A stretch of 64,000 bases of DNA from Anaerotignum propionicum (GCF_024461735.1 NZ_JANGAD010000006.1:62001-126000); one strand, 5' to 3'; positions 43,207 through 52,128 are shown, counted from the stretch's first letter. Numbers and translations: made by a program. The notes: a model not told the origin generated them from the sequence alone.

Positions 43207-44767
43207 GTATAACTCCTCCTATCTCTTCAGCACTTTGTTGTTTTAAACCTAGCATATATTCACCCATAATGGTGTCATTTAAAACAGCTGTATCTTCAAA
43301 ATAAGCGGCTATTTTACCGTTATACATGATAATTAAGCTATCGGAAAGCTCCATTACTTCGTTTAAGTCGGCAGAAACCAAAAGAACCGCAGCACCCTCA
43401 CGGCTTAGTTCAACTAATTTTTTGCGAATAAACTCTGTTGCACCAACATCAATGCCTCGAGTAGGCTGATCTGCAATAATCAAAATAGGTTCGCTGGAAA
43501 ATTCTCTGGCAACAACAACCTTCTGAATATTACCGCCGGAAAGCATACCAACCTGCTGTCTGCGAGACTTGCATAGGACTTTGTAATCTTTAATCAGCTT
43601 ATCACTATCCTCATGCATGGCCTTCAAATTGAATAAGGGTCCGTTGTTATACTTTTTATCAGCAGCACGGTCACTCATCAGGTTTTCTTCAATTGTACCG
43701 GTGCCTGCAATACCAAATGTCATTCTGTCTTCAGGAATTAAAGAAACACCCATATCTCGAATTTCTCTTTGGGGTCGACCTAAAATGTTTTTCCCATTTA
43801 CAGTTGCCGCACCATCATCAGGAACATTTAAGTTAAAAAGCATATCAACCAATTCTCGCTGACCGTTGCCTTCAACACCAGCAATTCCTAATATTTCACC
43901 TTTTCTTACGTCAAAGGAGAGTTTATCAAGCATTTTTTTATTCCAATCATTGGTATATTCCAAATCACGCACGCTTAAAACGATATCTGTAGGCTGTGCC
44001 TGTTCTTTTTCAACCGTAAGAACTACATCACGACCAACCATCAAACGAGAAATTTCTTCTTTTGTAATTTCAGCTGTTTCATGTACGCCCATGGATTTGC
44101 CACTACGCATAATGGTAAGTCTATCTGTAATCTGTTTGATTTCGTTCAACTTATGAGAAATGAAGATCAAAGTATAGCCTTGTTCTTTTAAATGCATCAA
44201 TTCTTTGAATAATTCCTCTGTTTCTTGTGTTGTTAATACGGCGGTTGGCTCATCAAGAATAAGTATTTTCGCCCCACGCACCAATGCTTTTAGAATTTCA
44301 ACCTTTTGCTTCATGCCAACAGGGATATCTCTTACCTTTGCATGAGGATCTACAAAGAGGTTATATTTTTTTGAAAATTCCTCTGTAATTTCTACTGCTT
44401 TTTTGTAATTGATAAATAATTTATTCCCTTGCTTTGGTTCCATCCCCAAAACCATATTTTCGGCTACAGTTAAGCTCGGTACCAACATAAAATGCTGATG
44501 CACCATACCGATTCCTTTAGAAATTGCCACAGTTGGCGATGAAAGTGATACTTTTTCCCCATTAATGATAATCTCGCCTTCCGTAGGCTGTTCTAATCCA
44601 AAAAGCATTTTCATTAACGTAGATTTACCGGCACCGTTCTCACCCATAAGCGCATGAATTTCTCCACGTCTTACACTAAAGTCAACCCCTTGATTTGCGG
44701 CAATCCCGTTTGGATAAACTTTGGTGATCCCTTTCATTTGAACAACGAAATCGTTGTTGTCAGACAT
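43196..44767 (-). CDS. nucleoside ABC transporter ATPase (NupO/YufO-like)
   Basis: A 523-residue double ATPase of the sugar/nucleoside class. The first half has Walker A GENGAGKST, the signature-like VGMKQKVEILKAL and Walker B ILILDEPTAVL. The second half has a degenerate Walker A (GVEGNGQRE) and LSGGNIQKVVVAREF with ILIIADQPTRGIDVG, the pattern of RbsA/YufO proteins. I placed the start at the ATG at 44767, nine bases after AGAGGAGG; the upstream ATG at 44791 precedes that site. It energises the two permeases that follow. Confidence 0.93.
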   Translation of the reverse strand: MSDNNDFVVQMKGITKVYPNGIAANQGVDFSVRRGEIHALMGENGAGKSTLMKMLFGLEQPTEGEIIINGEKVSLSSPTVAISKGIGMVHQHFMLVPSLTVAENMVLGMEPKQGNKLFINYKKAVEITEEFSKKYNLFVDPHAKVRDIPVGMKQKVEILKALVRGAKILILDEPTAVLTTQETEELFKELMHLKEQGYTLIFISHKLNEIKQITDRLTIMRSGKSMGVHETAEITKEEISRLMVGRDVVLTVEKEQAQPTDIVLSVRDLEYTNDWNKKMLDKLSFDVRKGEILGIAGVEGNGQRELVDMLFNLNVPDDGAATVNGKNILGRPQREIRDMGVSLIPEDRMTFGIAGTGTIEENLMSDRAADKKYNNGPLFNLKAMHEDSDKLIKDYKVLCKSRRQQVGMLSGGNIQKVVVAREFSSEPILIIADQPTRGIDVGATEFIRKKLVELSREGAAVLLVSADLNEVMELSDSLIIMYNGKIAAYFEDTAVLNDTIMGEYMLGLKQQSAEEIGGVIHGK

Positions 44768-44972
44768 TGCGGTTCCCCTCCTCTTTTGCATTTCTTTAAA
44801 TTAAGCAGAAAGTCCATTTACTTTTTTTAACCATGCACCTTCAAAAAAATTCTTTAAATTGTATCTAAAAAATTTTTTTCAATTTGCATGATACTGCTTA
44901 ATTTAACAATTTCATTCAAACATTGTCAAAATTAAACAATAAAAGTAAATTAAAGGAAGTTATTTGTTTAAA

Positions 44973-45010
44973 GGTAAAAGGGGAGCATAAAAGCCCCCCT
45001 ACATTTTACC
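44973..45010 (-). terminator. attenuating hairpin between BMP gene and ATPase gene
   Basis: GGTAAAA 45010-45004 pairs with TTTTACC 44979-44973 on the minus strand, and GGGG/GC inner arms add a GC-rich stem. The T tract is weak. It probably lowers ATPase and permease expression below that of the binding protein. The rest of the gap 44768-45037 shows no gene. Confidence 0.6.
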
Positions 45011-45037
45011 AGCATTCAAACGCTTTGATAAAAATCA

Positions 45038-46165
45038 TCAAGGTTTTACTGATTCTCTTAACTGCTGAACTTCGTTTGTCTCATTTCCAATTGCTGTAGG
45101 AACTACAACTTCACCTTTGGAAATAGCATCAATTGCAGCTGTTACTTTTTCTTTCACTGCAGCAGGTGTTTTGCTGTCGTAGTTTTTATCTGTAACAACG
45201 CCGATGCCGCCTTCTTTCATGCCCAATAAAGTCTGCTGACCGAAATGTTCAACACCCTTATCCCATTCATCAAAGAACCATACCAGAGAATTACCAATGT
45301 TCTTCAAACCAGATGTTAATGTGATTGCAGCCATTTCAGGAGAGAAAGTTAATTCCTGATCGGAGTCAACACCGATAAAGTAAGCTTTACCTGTCTCCAA
45401 TGCTGCTTCAGCAGCGCCATTACCGGAGTTACCAGCAACACCCCAGATGATGTCACACTTTTTATCGTTAATCATAGATTCTGCCAATTCTTTTGCCTTA
45501 GCGGGATCAACATAGCTGTTTACATATCTTGTATCAATTTTAATATCAGGGTTGGAATTCTGTGCACCCAGAATAAAGCCATACAAGAAGTCATTGATAA
45601 CAGGGCTGTCAACGCCACCAACAAAACCGATTACTGCATCTTCGTTAATACCTTCAACGCTTGTCTCTGTTGTCATTGCACCAGCGTAAACGCCAACCAA
45701 GTAGCCCAAGTCATTCTGAGCATAGCTTAAGTTTGCAACGTTAGGCAGTGTGTAGGTTGTGTCATCATAAATGAGGTACTTCTGATCAGGGAACTGTTCA
45801 GCAACATTCTTCAGGTAATCTGGCATCTGGTATGTACCACAGATAATCAGATCATATTCGCCGGAAGCGGAAACCTCTTCCAAATATCCCTGCCATTTTG
45901 CTTGATCTTCTGTTGTACCACCCATCTCGATGGTTTTGAAATCAATTCTCCCATCGGCTTTCAATTTCTCCAGACCAGCTTGTGCGGAGTCAAAGAAGGA
46001 TTTGTCACCCAAAGTACCGTTTACCAGGTTGCAAACCTTATAAACCTTTTTGTCTCCCTCTGCAGCATCTCCTTTATTAGCGTCTGTGTTGGCTTTGCTA
46101 CCACAACCAGCCAGCATGGAAACAGCCAGTGCAGAAGCAAGAAGCATGGAAAGCAATTTTTTCAT
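45038..46165 (-). CDS. BMP-family nucleoside-binding lipoprotein
   Basis: Extracellular substrate-binding lipoprotein (Med/BmpA/PnrA family), 375 residues. The signal peptide ends in the lipobox LAGC with the lipidated Cys21, then a short linker rich in Asn, Lys and Asp. Family landmarks are NGTLGDKSFFDSAQAGLEKL, DLIICGTYQMPDYLKNVAEQ, IGFVGGVDSPVINDFLYGF and DIIWGVAGNSGNGAAEAAL followed by FIGVDSDQ. AGGGAG precedes the ATG. It heads the nucleoside uptake operon and is presumably the most abundant component. Confidence 0.94.
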   Translation of the reverse strand: MKKLLSMLLASALAVSMLAGCGSKANTDANKGDAAEGDKKVYKVCNLVNGTLGDKSFFDSAQAGLEKLKADGRIDFKTIEMGGTTEDQAKWQGYLEEVSASGEYDLIICGTYQMPDYLKNVAEQFPDQKYLIYDDTTYTLPNVANLSYAQNDLGYLVGVYAGAMTTETSVEGINEDAVIGFVGGVDSPVINDFLYGFILGAQNSNPDIKIDTRYVNSYVDPAKAKELAESMINDKKCDIIWGVAGNSGNGAAEAALETGKAYFIGVDSDQELTFSPEMAAITLTSGLKNIGNSLVWFFDEWDKGVEHFGQQTLLGMKEGGIGVVTDKNYDSKTPAAVKEKVTAAIDAISKGEVVVPTAIGNETNEVQQLRESVKP

Positions 46166-46204
46166 AGTTTTTCTCCCTTTCTTTTTGCATATTTTTTAAT
46201 ACTA

Positions 46205-46241
46205 TTTGCAAAAGCGTCATAATCATACGAGCTTTCGCATA
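46205..46241 (-). other. 5'-terminal hairpin of the BMP operon mRNA
   Basis: TGCGAAAGC 46239-46231 pairs with GCTTTTGCA 46215-46207 on the minus strand (one G-U). With the promoter at 46275-46247 the hairpin would begin at the very 5' end of the mRNA, a position that often stabilises transcripts. No purine-riboswitch consensus is present. Confidence 0.5.
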
Positions 46242-46246
46242 TGGAT

Positions 46247-46275
46247 ATTTTACCTCTATTGCTCAATTTTGTCAA
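46247..46275 (-). promoter_or_regulatory. SigmaA promoter of the nucleoside operon
   Basis: On the minus strand TTGACA (46275-46270) and TAAAAT (46252-46247) are 17 bases apart. Upstream, 46276-46518 is AT-rich with no gene or clear motif. Confidence 0.75.
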
Positions 46276-46518
46276 TAAATTACCACTATCTGGTCTAAAA
46301 TTTGTATGAAATGTTTGTTATTTTACGACAATCACTGCGTTTTTATACGTTTGTAATATGGCAGACATTGAATCAAAATGACTATTTGTGAATTATTGAG
46401 TAATTATTTACCAATTTATTATTTATGACTAAATCTATTTTTCTTGCAGTAAATAGAAGTTTTAGCATTCACTGATATATATGAGAAATGAGATTAGAAA
46501 GATTTATGCTACATTTCA

Positions 46519-46570
46519 TAAAGAAAGCCCTATTTGTTTGGTTTTCACCTAATCAAACGGGGCTTTTTTC
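46519..46570 (-). terminator. terminator after yajC
   Basis: AAAGCCC 46524-46530 pairs with GGGCTTT 46560-46566 and TTTG with CAAA inside. T runs flank both sides, so either direction is possible; yajC is the nearest upstream gene. Confidence 0.65.
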
Positions 46571-46657
46571 GGTTCAGTTAAAACGTTTCAGAGATAATCA
46601 TTTTAATAAATAATTACTTTATTCAATTCTGCAAAGCTTAAAAATCTGTTTCTGTTA

Positions 46658-47116
46658 TTACTCACCACGGCTAAAAAGGCTTTTCTTCTTTTTAGGCTGT
46701 TCTGCCTGAGGAGGAGCTTCATTGGATAAATTAGGCTCTCTTTTGCCGAAAACTTCACCCTTTACAACAGGAACACGAACACCCTTATTCATACCAAATT
46801 CAATGATGAAACATTCGTAAGTGATATCTACAACTTTGCCAAACAAGCCGCTATTGGTCACGATTGAGTCACCCACTGCAATGGCGCTTCTCATTTCAGC
46901 CATTTGTTTTTCTCTTTTCTGATTGGGTCTTACAGAAAGAAAATACATTACACCAACTAAAAGGATGCAGTAAAGAACGATTAACATAACTGGGTTACTG
47001 GCAGCAAAGGAACCAAAAATATTGCCACCACCAGAAGTTGCTGGAGCAGCAGCAGTACCGCCACTACTAGGCAAAATTGTAGTGCTTGTGTCTAATAAAA
47101 ATGGTACGAATGACAT
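46658..47116 (-). CDS. yajC: preprotein translocase subunit YajC
   Basis: Small membrane subunit associated with SecDF and the translocon. The 152-residue protein has a Gly/Ala/Thr-rich N-terminal part, one membrane helix (VMLIVLYCILLVGVMYFLSV), then the family motif RPNQKREKQMAEMRSAIAVG, GDSIVTNSGLFGKVVDI and a basic C-terminal tail. I placed the start at the ATG at 47116, with TTAGGAGA eight bases upstream. Location directly after tgt is the standard tgt-yajC pairing; secDF does not follow here. Confidence 0.92.
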   Translation of the reverse strand: MSFVPFLLDTSTTILPSSGGTAAAPATSGGGNIFGSFAASNPVMLIVLYCILLVGVMYFLSVRPNQKREKQMAEMRSAIAVGDSIVTNSGLFGKVVDITYECFIIEFGMNKGVRVPVVKGEVFGKREPNLSNEAPPQAEQPKKKKSLFSRGE

Positions 47117-47146
47117 TTGTATCTCTCCTAACATATTTTTCTTTAG

Positions 47147-47179
47147 GTTTGAAGTGTACATAAGTACCAAACTTCAAAC
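47147..47179 (-). repeat. hairpin in the tgt-yajC gap
   Basis: GTTTGAAG 47147-47154 is a perfect inverted repeat of CTTCAAAC 47172-47179. No T tract follows on the minus strand, so it may be an mRNA-processing or attenuating element. Confidence 0.4.
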
Positions 47180-47232
47180 TATGATTGTGCAATAAGACAA
47201 TTATATATAAAAATCAATTTTACGTCAAGGAA

Positions 47233-48369
47233 TTATTTCCCTTTCGATTTTTCAAATCCTTCTAACTTTGCTTTTTTATACGCAGGGAACCGATCTTCAT
47301 CCAGTGCTTGTCTGATTTCTTCCATCATGGTGTTGAAAAAGTAAAGATTATGCATCACGCACAAGCGCATTGCCAACATTTCCTTCGCTTTAAAGAGATG
47401 ACGAATGTAAGCTCTTGTATATCTTCGGCAAACAGGGCAATCACAGCTTTCATCGATGGGAGCCTCATCCAACTCATATTTTGCGTTCATCAAGTTCAGT
47501 TTACCCGCATTGGTATAAACATGAGCATGTCGACCATTTCTTGCAGGCAAAACGCAGTCAAAAAAGTCAACCCCTCGTTCCACGGATTCTAAAATATTTT
47601 CCGGAGTACCAACACCCATAAGATAGGTAGGTTTATTTTGAGGTAGATATGGCACAACCTCCTCCAATATATGATACATTTCAGCATGGGTTTCCCCTAC
47701 TGCAAGACCGCCCACTGCATAGCCATCCAAATCTAATTCGGATATACGTTTTGCATGCTCGATGCGGATATCTGGGTAAATTGCACCTTGGTTTATGCCA
47801 AAAAGCATCTGCTTTTTATTTATGGTATCATCCAAGTTATTTAGTCTTGTCATTTCCTTTTTGCAGCGTTCCAACCATCGTGTCGTACGAGCAACAGATG
47901 CTTCAACATAAGGTCGTTCAGCAGGGATGCCAATACATTCATCAAAGGCCATAGCAATGGTAGAGGCAAGATTGGATTGAATTTGCATACTCTCCTCAGG
48001 GCCCATAAAAATTTTTCTGCCATCAATATGGGAATTAAAAAGTACACCTTCTTCGGTAATCTTTCTGAGAGAGGTTAGGGAGAATACCTGAAATCCACCG
48101 GAATCAGTGAGAATCGGTTTGTCCCAAACCATAAATTTATGCAATCCACCAAGTTTCTTTACCACTGTATCACCGGGACGCAAATGTAAATGATAGGTGT
48201 TTGACAACTCCACCTGACATTTGATCTGTTCCAAATCTTCTGTTGATAAGGCGCCCTTAATCGCCGCCAATGTTCCTACATTCATAAAAACTGGAGTTTG
48301 GATGACTCCATGGGGGGTGTGAAACTCACCGCGTTTCGCTCTTCCGCAAGTTTTTAATAATTTATACAT
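47233..48369 (-). CDS. tgt: tRNA-guanine transglycosylase
   Basis: Exchanges guanine-34 for preQ1 in tRNAs with GUN anticodons, on the way to queuosine. The 378 residues include DSGGFQVFSL with the catalytic Asp, MAFDECIGIPAERPY, GGLAVGETHAEMY, FDCVLPARNGRHAHVYT with the nucleophilic Asp, and the zinc site CDCPVCRRYTRAYIRHL. I chose the ATG at 48369 after GAGGAG; the longer frame to 48435 would start in the promoter. The yajC gene follows about 115 bases later. Confidence 0.97.
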   Translation of the reverse strand: MYKLLKTCGRAKRGEFHTPHGVIQTPVFMNVGTLAAIKGALSTEDLEQIKCQVELSNTYHLHLRPGDTVVKKLGGLHKFMVWDKPILTDSGGFQVFSLTSLRKITEEGVLFNSHIDGRKIFMGPEESMQIQSNLASTIAMAFDECIGIPAERPYVEASVARTTRWLERCKKEMTRLNNLDDTINKKQMLFGINQGAIYPDIRIEHAKRISELDLDGYAVGGLAVGETHAEMYHILEEVVPYLPQNKPTYLMGVGTPENILESVERGVDFFDCVLPARNGRHAHVYTNAGKLNLMNAKYELDEAPIDESCDCPVCRRYTRAYIRHLFKAKEMLAMRLCVMHNLYFFNTMMEEIRQALDEDRFPAYKKAKLEGFEKSKGK

Positions 48370-48406
48370 AATTCTCCTCGTTTCTATTTTTACATACGTA
48401 AATACT

Positions 48407-48435
48407 ATAATAACGTTTTTCCATTTTTTTATCAA
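48407..48435 (-). promoter_or_regulatory. SigmaA promoter of tgt-yajC
   Basis: On the minus strand TTGATA (48435-48430) and TATTAT (48412-48407) are 17 bases apart. The remaining gap 48436-48744 is AT-rich; a possible plus-strand -10 (TATAAT, 48497-48502) is seen but no convincing -35. Confidence 0.62.
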
Positions 48436-48744
48436 GAATATTTATACTTTTCTGATAAATATAATCTCAATTCTTTTGTTTTTTCCAAGAACATGATATA
48501 ATAATCTGATTCATGGCATAAAAATGGAAATTTTCTACTTAGTAGGTTGACCTAATTTTGGATTTTTATTTTTTGCTTAAATTCACTTGCTATGAGTATC
48601 TTTTAATTGAGCTTTATATCTTGTGGAATTTATTATTTAATTGGGCTTTTTTTATTTATGTATTTGGATATATTATGTTGAATAAAATCTGATTTGCCCA
48701 CCTTCTATTTTATATTATTTGAGAGAATGAACGGAGTTAAAACA

Positions 48745-49878
48745 ATGAGCATACAATTAATTGCAAGTACAACCTTTGGGCTGGAATCTGTGGTAAAACG
48801 TGAGTGTCAAGCCCTTGGATTTCAAAATATTAACACTGCCGATGGCAAGGTTGAGTTTTCAGGAGACGAAAAAGACATAGTAAAAGCAAACCTCTGGCTG
48901 CGTTGTGCAGGTAGAGTGTGGGTAAAAATGGGAACTTTTACAGCAGTAACTTTTACCGAATTATTTGATAGAACAAAAGCTTTACCATGGGGTGATTGGA
49001 TTCCTGAGGATGGAAAGTTTACTGTTGTTGGAAAATCTGTAAAATCAACGCTTTTTAGTGTGCCAGATTGTCAGGCCATTGTAAAGAAAGCCATTGTAGA
49101 AAAATTGAAAGAAAAATATCAAACCGATTGGTTTGATGAAACGGGTGCTTCTTATACCATTCAAGTTGGTATTTTAAAAGATGTTGTTACCTTGGCGATT
49201 GATAGCAGTGGTTCTGGCTTACACATGAGAGGTTATCGTGCCAACGCCTTGGATGCACCGCTAAAGGAATCCATCGCTTCTGCCATGGTGCAGCTGAGCT
49301 ACTGGCGTAAGGATAGAATTTTACTGGATCCTTTTTGTGGTTCCGGGACCATCCCCATTGAAGCTGCTATGCTTGCTAGAAATATTGCTCCTGGTCTGCA
49401 AAGAAAATTTGCCAGTGAGGAATGGGGGCGCATTGGTAAAGAGCTTTGGAAAAAAGCTAGAGCAGAGGCTTATCAAGCAATTGATTATGATGTTACCCCT
49501 GAAATTTATGGAAGTGATATTGACCCAGCTGCCATCGCCCTTGCAAAGGAAAACGCAGAAAAAGCGGGTGTGGATGATTGCATCACTTTTGAGGTTAAAC
49601 CTTCTCAAGAAATCACCTTACAAGGAAAATATGGTGTCTTAATCACAAATCCTCCTTATGGTGAGCGAATTGGTGAGTTAAAGGAAGTTGAAGAAATGTA
49701 TCGTGCCTTAGGCGCAACGATGAAAAGTGATCGTACATGGTCAACATATGTCATTACATCCATGGAATATTTTGAAACTTTGTTCGGAAGACAGGCGGAT
49801 AAAAAAAGAAAATTGTTCAATGGTCGTATTAAAACCGATTATTATCAATTTGAAGGGCCAAAACCACCCCGTGCATAA
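48745..49878 (+). CDS. THUMP-domain class I rRNA methyltransferase (RlmL N-terminal-like/YpsC)
   Basis: A 377-residue SAM-dependent RNA N2-guanine methyltransferase of the UPF0020 family. The N-terminal half (about residues 1-160) is the THUMP RNA-binding domain, ending with HMRGYRANALDAPLKESIAS. The Rossmann half has the SAM site DPFCGSGTIPIEAAMLA, the acidic motif YGSDIDPAAIALAKENAE and the catalytic NPPYGERIGEL. Only one of the two RlmL methyltransferase halves is present, as in B. subtilis YpsC. ATG at 48745 has CGGAG eight bases upstream. Confidence 0.9.
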   Translation: MSIQLIASTTFGLESVVKRECQALGFQNINTADGKVEFSGDEKDIVKANLWLRCAGRVWVKMGTFTAVTFTELFDRTKALPWGDWIPEDGKFTVVGKSVKSTLFSVPDCQAIVKKAIVEKLKEKYQTDWFDETGASYTIQVGILKDVVTLAIDSSGSGLHMRGYRANALDAPLKESIASAMVQLSYWRKDRILLDPFCGSGTIPIEAAMLARNIAPGLQRKFASEEWGRIGKELWKKARAEAYQAIDYDVTPEIYGSDIDPAAIALAKENAEKAGVDDCITFEVKPSQEITLQGKYGVLITNPPYGERIGELKEVEEMYRALGATMKSDRTWSTYVITSMEYFETLFGRQADKKRKLFNGRIKTDYYQFEGPKPPRA

Positions 49879-49882
49879 AAAT

Positions 49883-49919
49883 AAAACTGCATTGCCTTCA
49901 TCGGCTTTGCAGTTTTTTT
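49883..49919 (+). terminator. terminator after the RNA methyltransferase
   Basis: AAAACTGCA and GCC pair with GGC and TGCAGTTTT, separated by a TT/TT internal loop, followed by T3. Confidence 0.82.
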
Positions 49920-49929
49920 ATAGTTTAAA

Positions 49930-49957
49930 TAGAAAAACCCTTCGTAAACGAAGGGCG
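49930..49957 (-). terminator. terminator of the uvrC-hprK-whiA operon
   Basis: CCCTTCG 49938-49944 and CGAAGGG 49949-49955 form a perfect stem with a four-base loop; on the minus strand TTTTTCTATTT follows. Confidence 0.85.
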
Positions 49958-49986
49958 GAAAATTATAAATTAATAAAAATAATTGC

Positions 49987-50229
49987 TTAACACAAAACAG
50001 CTGCCAATTCCTCAACAGCCAGTGCCTCATCTACGCCATCTGCAATAATTGTAGCAGTCTGGCCCTCCTTCATGTTTAACGCAATGGTACCCATAATGCT
50101 TTTTGCGTTAATTTTTTTTTCATCAATACTCACTTGGATTTCCGCATTGAACTTGCTTGCAGTCTGCACGAAATAAGCAGCCTGTCTTGCGTCTAAAGAT
50201 GTTTTGATTGTCACTGTTCTCTGAGTCAT
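49987..50229 (-). CDS. HPr/Crh-like protein lacking the phosphoryl-accepting histidine
   Basis: An 80-residue HPr-fold protein. The active-site loop, normally GLHARPA, reads SLDARQA: the His that accepts phosphate from PTS Enzyme I is Asp13 (codon GAC). The regulatory serine is kept as Ser44 in NAKSIMGTIALNM, the site normally phosphorylated by HprK. B. subtilis Crh likewise lacks the His (Gln instead) and sits next to whiA, so this is probably a Crh-type regulator, not a sugar-transport carrier. Its start overlaps the whiA stop by four bases. hprK lies in the same operon. Confidence 0.88.
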   Translation of the reverse strand: MTQRTVTIKTSLDARQAAYFVQTASKFNAEIQVSIDEKKINAKSIMGTIALNMKEGQTATIIADGVDEALAVEELAAVLC

Positions 50230-51185
50230 TTTTCTTCACCCTTACCCTCTCTGAGCGTCTCTGCTAAATTGCTGATTTTACGCAGTCTGTGATTTACACC
50301 AGATTTGCCTACAGGTTCTGTTAAAAAGGTTCCCAATTCCTTAAGGCTAGTATCCGGATATTCCAACCGGAGCCTCGCAACCTCCTCTAACTGCTTAGGG
50401 AGTTTGTCCAGCCCGATAGTTTGTTGGATATATGTAATATCTTCCAATTGTTTGACCGCCGCAAGTACCACTTTATTGAGATTTGCTGTTTCGCAATTGA
50501 CTTTTCTGTTAATATCGTTTCGCATTTCTTTTACAATACGTACGTTTTCCAGATTCATCAGTGCAATATGGGCACCCATAACGTTCAACAAATCTACAAT
50601 TTGCTCCCCTTCTTTTAGGTAAACAATAAAATGATCTTTCCGCTCTACCACTTTTGAGTCGAGATCAAAAGTATTTACCAAATCACGAAGCTGTATCGCT
50701 AATTCGTAAGATGGCAAAACAAACTCTAAATGATAGTTTTTTTCAGGGTTGTTTACAGAACCAACCGAAATAAATGCTCCCCGGATGTACGCACGTCGAC
50801 AACATATACTGCTGACTACCGTGGGATACATCTTGTTTCGAATGATTGTAGTACCATTCTCGGTCAACCAAATACCCGTTGCTCTAAGTAACCTTTCAAC
50901 CTGGTCAGAATCTTTTAGTATAAGAACATAGACCTTTGATTTGCGTTTTTTACCGCCTGATTTGATAAATATTTCACTGTTAATATTAAAAGTATTTTTC
51001 AATAATGTAAAGCATTTTTTCGCGACAAGGTAGTTCTCTGTTTGTATTTTTAAACAAAAAATATCATTAAAATAACGAATTTGACCACAAATATTTATGA
51101 TGGCTGCAAGTTCAGCTATATTGCAATGTCTTGCATTCCCAAAATGTTCGAATAACTCTTGCTTTACCTTAGATGAAAATGACAA
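50226..51185 (-). CDS. whiA: WhiA, LAGLIDADG-like DNA-binding regulator
   Basis: The 319-residue protein has the N-terminal homing-endonuclease-like (LAGLIDADG) fold without catalytic signs, recognisable by LSFSSKVKQELFEH and RRAYIRGAFISVGSVNNP, and a C-terminal helix-turn-helix with RLEYPDTSLKELGTFL and GKSGVNHRLRKISNLAE. WhiA affects cell division and chromosome segregation in Firmicutes. I placed the start at TTG 51185, seven bases after AAGGAGG, which gives the family's typical N-terminus; upstream in-frame ATG codons lie before that site. Confidence 0.94.
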   Translation of the reverse strand: MSFSSKVKQELFEHFGNARHCNIAELAAIINICGQIRYFNDIFCLKIQTENYLVAKKCFTLLKNTFNINSEIFIKSGGKKRKSKVYVLILKDSDQVERLLRATGIWLTENGTTIIRNKMYPTVVSSICCRRAYIRGAFISVGSVNNPEKNYHLEFVLPSYELAIQLRDLVNTFDLDSKVVERKDHFIVYLKEGEQIVDLLNVMGAHIALMNLENVRIVKEMRNDINRKVNCETANLNKVVLAAVKQLEDITYIQQTIGLDKLPKQLEEVARLRLEYPDTSLKELGTFLTEPVGKSGVNHRLRKISNLAETLREGKGEEK

Positions 51186-51225
51186 ATTTGAGCCTCCTTG
51201 CAAGTTTTTACACATTACGAAAAGT

Positions 51226-52104
51226 TTATGATTGCTTTTTGTGACGTCCATCTTTCTCCATGTCATTATGCTTTAGTAAAAGTGTGTGCTTATTTTTATC
51301 CAAAGCGTTATATAATGCATTTGCCAATGTAACTGAACGATGTTTGCCTCCAGTACATCCTATGCTGATAACAAGACTATTTTTCCCCTCTTTTACATAA
51401 AGAGGCAATAAAAATTCAACCATTTCCACCAATTTTTTCAAAAAATCTTGGCTTTCCTGGAAGGACATTACATAATCGCTCACAGGGGATTCATTCCCTG
51501 TCATCTCCTTTAACTCCTGAATATAAAATGGATTGGGCAGAAAACGAACATCAAAAACCAAATCGCTGTCTACAGGGATACCATATTTAAAACCAAAGGA
51601 GCAAACAGTAACCACCAGATTATCAAATTGCTGATTCTCCACAAAAATGCGATTAATCTGAGCCTTTAATTCCCTCGTGAGCACATTTGTTGTATCTAAT
51701 ATATAGGTTGCCCGACTCTTAACCTCCTGCAGCATTTCTCTCTCTAACAGGATTCCATCTTCGATGGAACCTTTTTTAGAAAGGGGGTGACTGCGGCGTG
51801 TTTCCTTATAACGTTTTATTAATGCGTTATCAGAAGCATCTAAAAAAATGATTTCATATTGATAGCCTTTTTCCTCTAAGGAGAACAAAACCTGAAACAG
51901 GTCGTTAAACAGTTTTCCACCACGAATATCAACTCCCATGGCAACCCGTTCAATTTCTCCTTCCTGCTCATAGCAAAGCTCGGCAAACTTAGGTATTAAA
52001 GCAGGGGGCAGATTATCCACACAGAAAAAATTTATATCTTCTAAGAACCTAAGAACAGAAGATTTTCCTGCTCCGGACATACCCGTAACTACAACGAACC
52101 TCAT
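51226..52104 (-). CDS. rapZ: RNase adapter protein RapZ (YvcJ family)
   Basis: A 292-residue nucleotide-binding protein. Walker A is GMSGAGKSS at residues 8-16, followed by FFCVDNLPPALIPKF, a VDIRGG motif and the C-terminal SIGCTGGKHRSVTLAN. In enterobacteria RapZ controls glucosamine-6-phosphate synthase mRNA; in B. subtilis YvcJ hydrolyses GTP and influences competence gene expression. The role here is not fixed. AAAGGAG precedes the ATG. It lies between murB and whiA; the yvcK gene often found here is missing. Confidence 0.94.
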   Translation of the reverse strand: MRFVVVTGMSGAGKSSVLRFLEDINFFCVDNLPPALIPKFAELCYEQEGEIERVAMGVDIRGGKLFNDLFQVLFSLEEKGYQYEIIFLDASDNALIKRYKETRRSHPLSKKGSIEDGILLEREMLQEVKSRATYILDTTNVLTRELKAQINRIFVENQQFDNLVVTVCSFGFKYGIPVDSDLVFDVRFLPNPFYIQELKEMTGNESPVSDYVMSFQESQDFLKKLVEMVEFLLPLYVKEGKNSLVISIGCTGGKHRSVTLANALYNALDKNKHTLLLKHNDMEKDGRHKKQS

Positions 52105-52128
52105 ATATCATCTTCTCCTTTGTTACAC

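Noticed and set aside
46166..46657. Purine riboswitch controlling the nucleoside operon
   Set aside because: The purine aptamer core sequences are absent on the minus strand; only a 5' hairpin and a normal promoter are seen.
48370..48435. Longer N-terminus for Tgt
   Set aside because: The first codons would coincide with the -35 element; GAGGAG precedes the ATG at 48369, which gives the normal family start.
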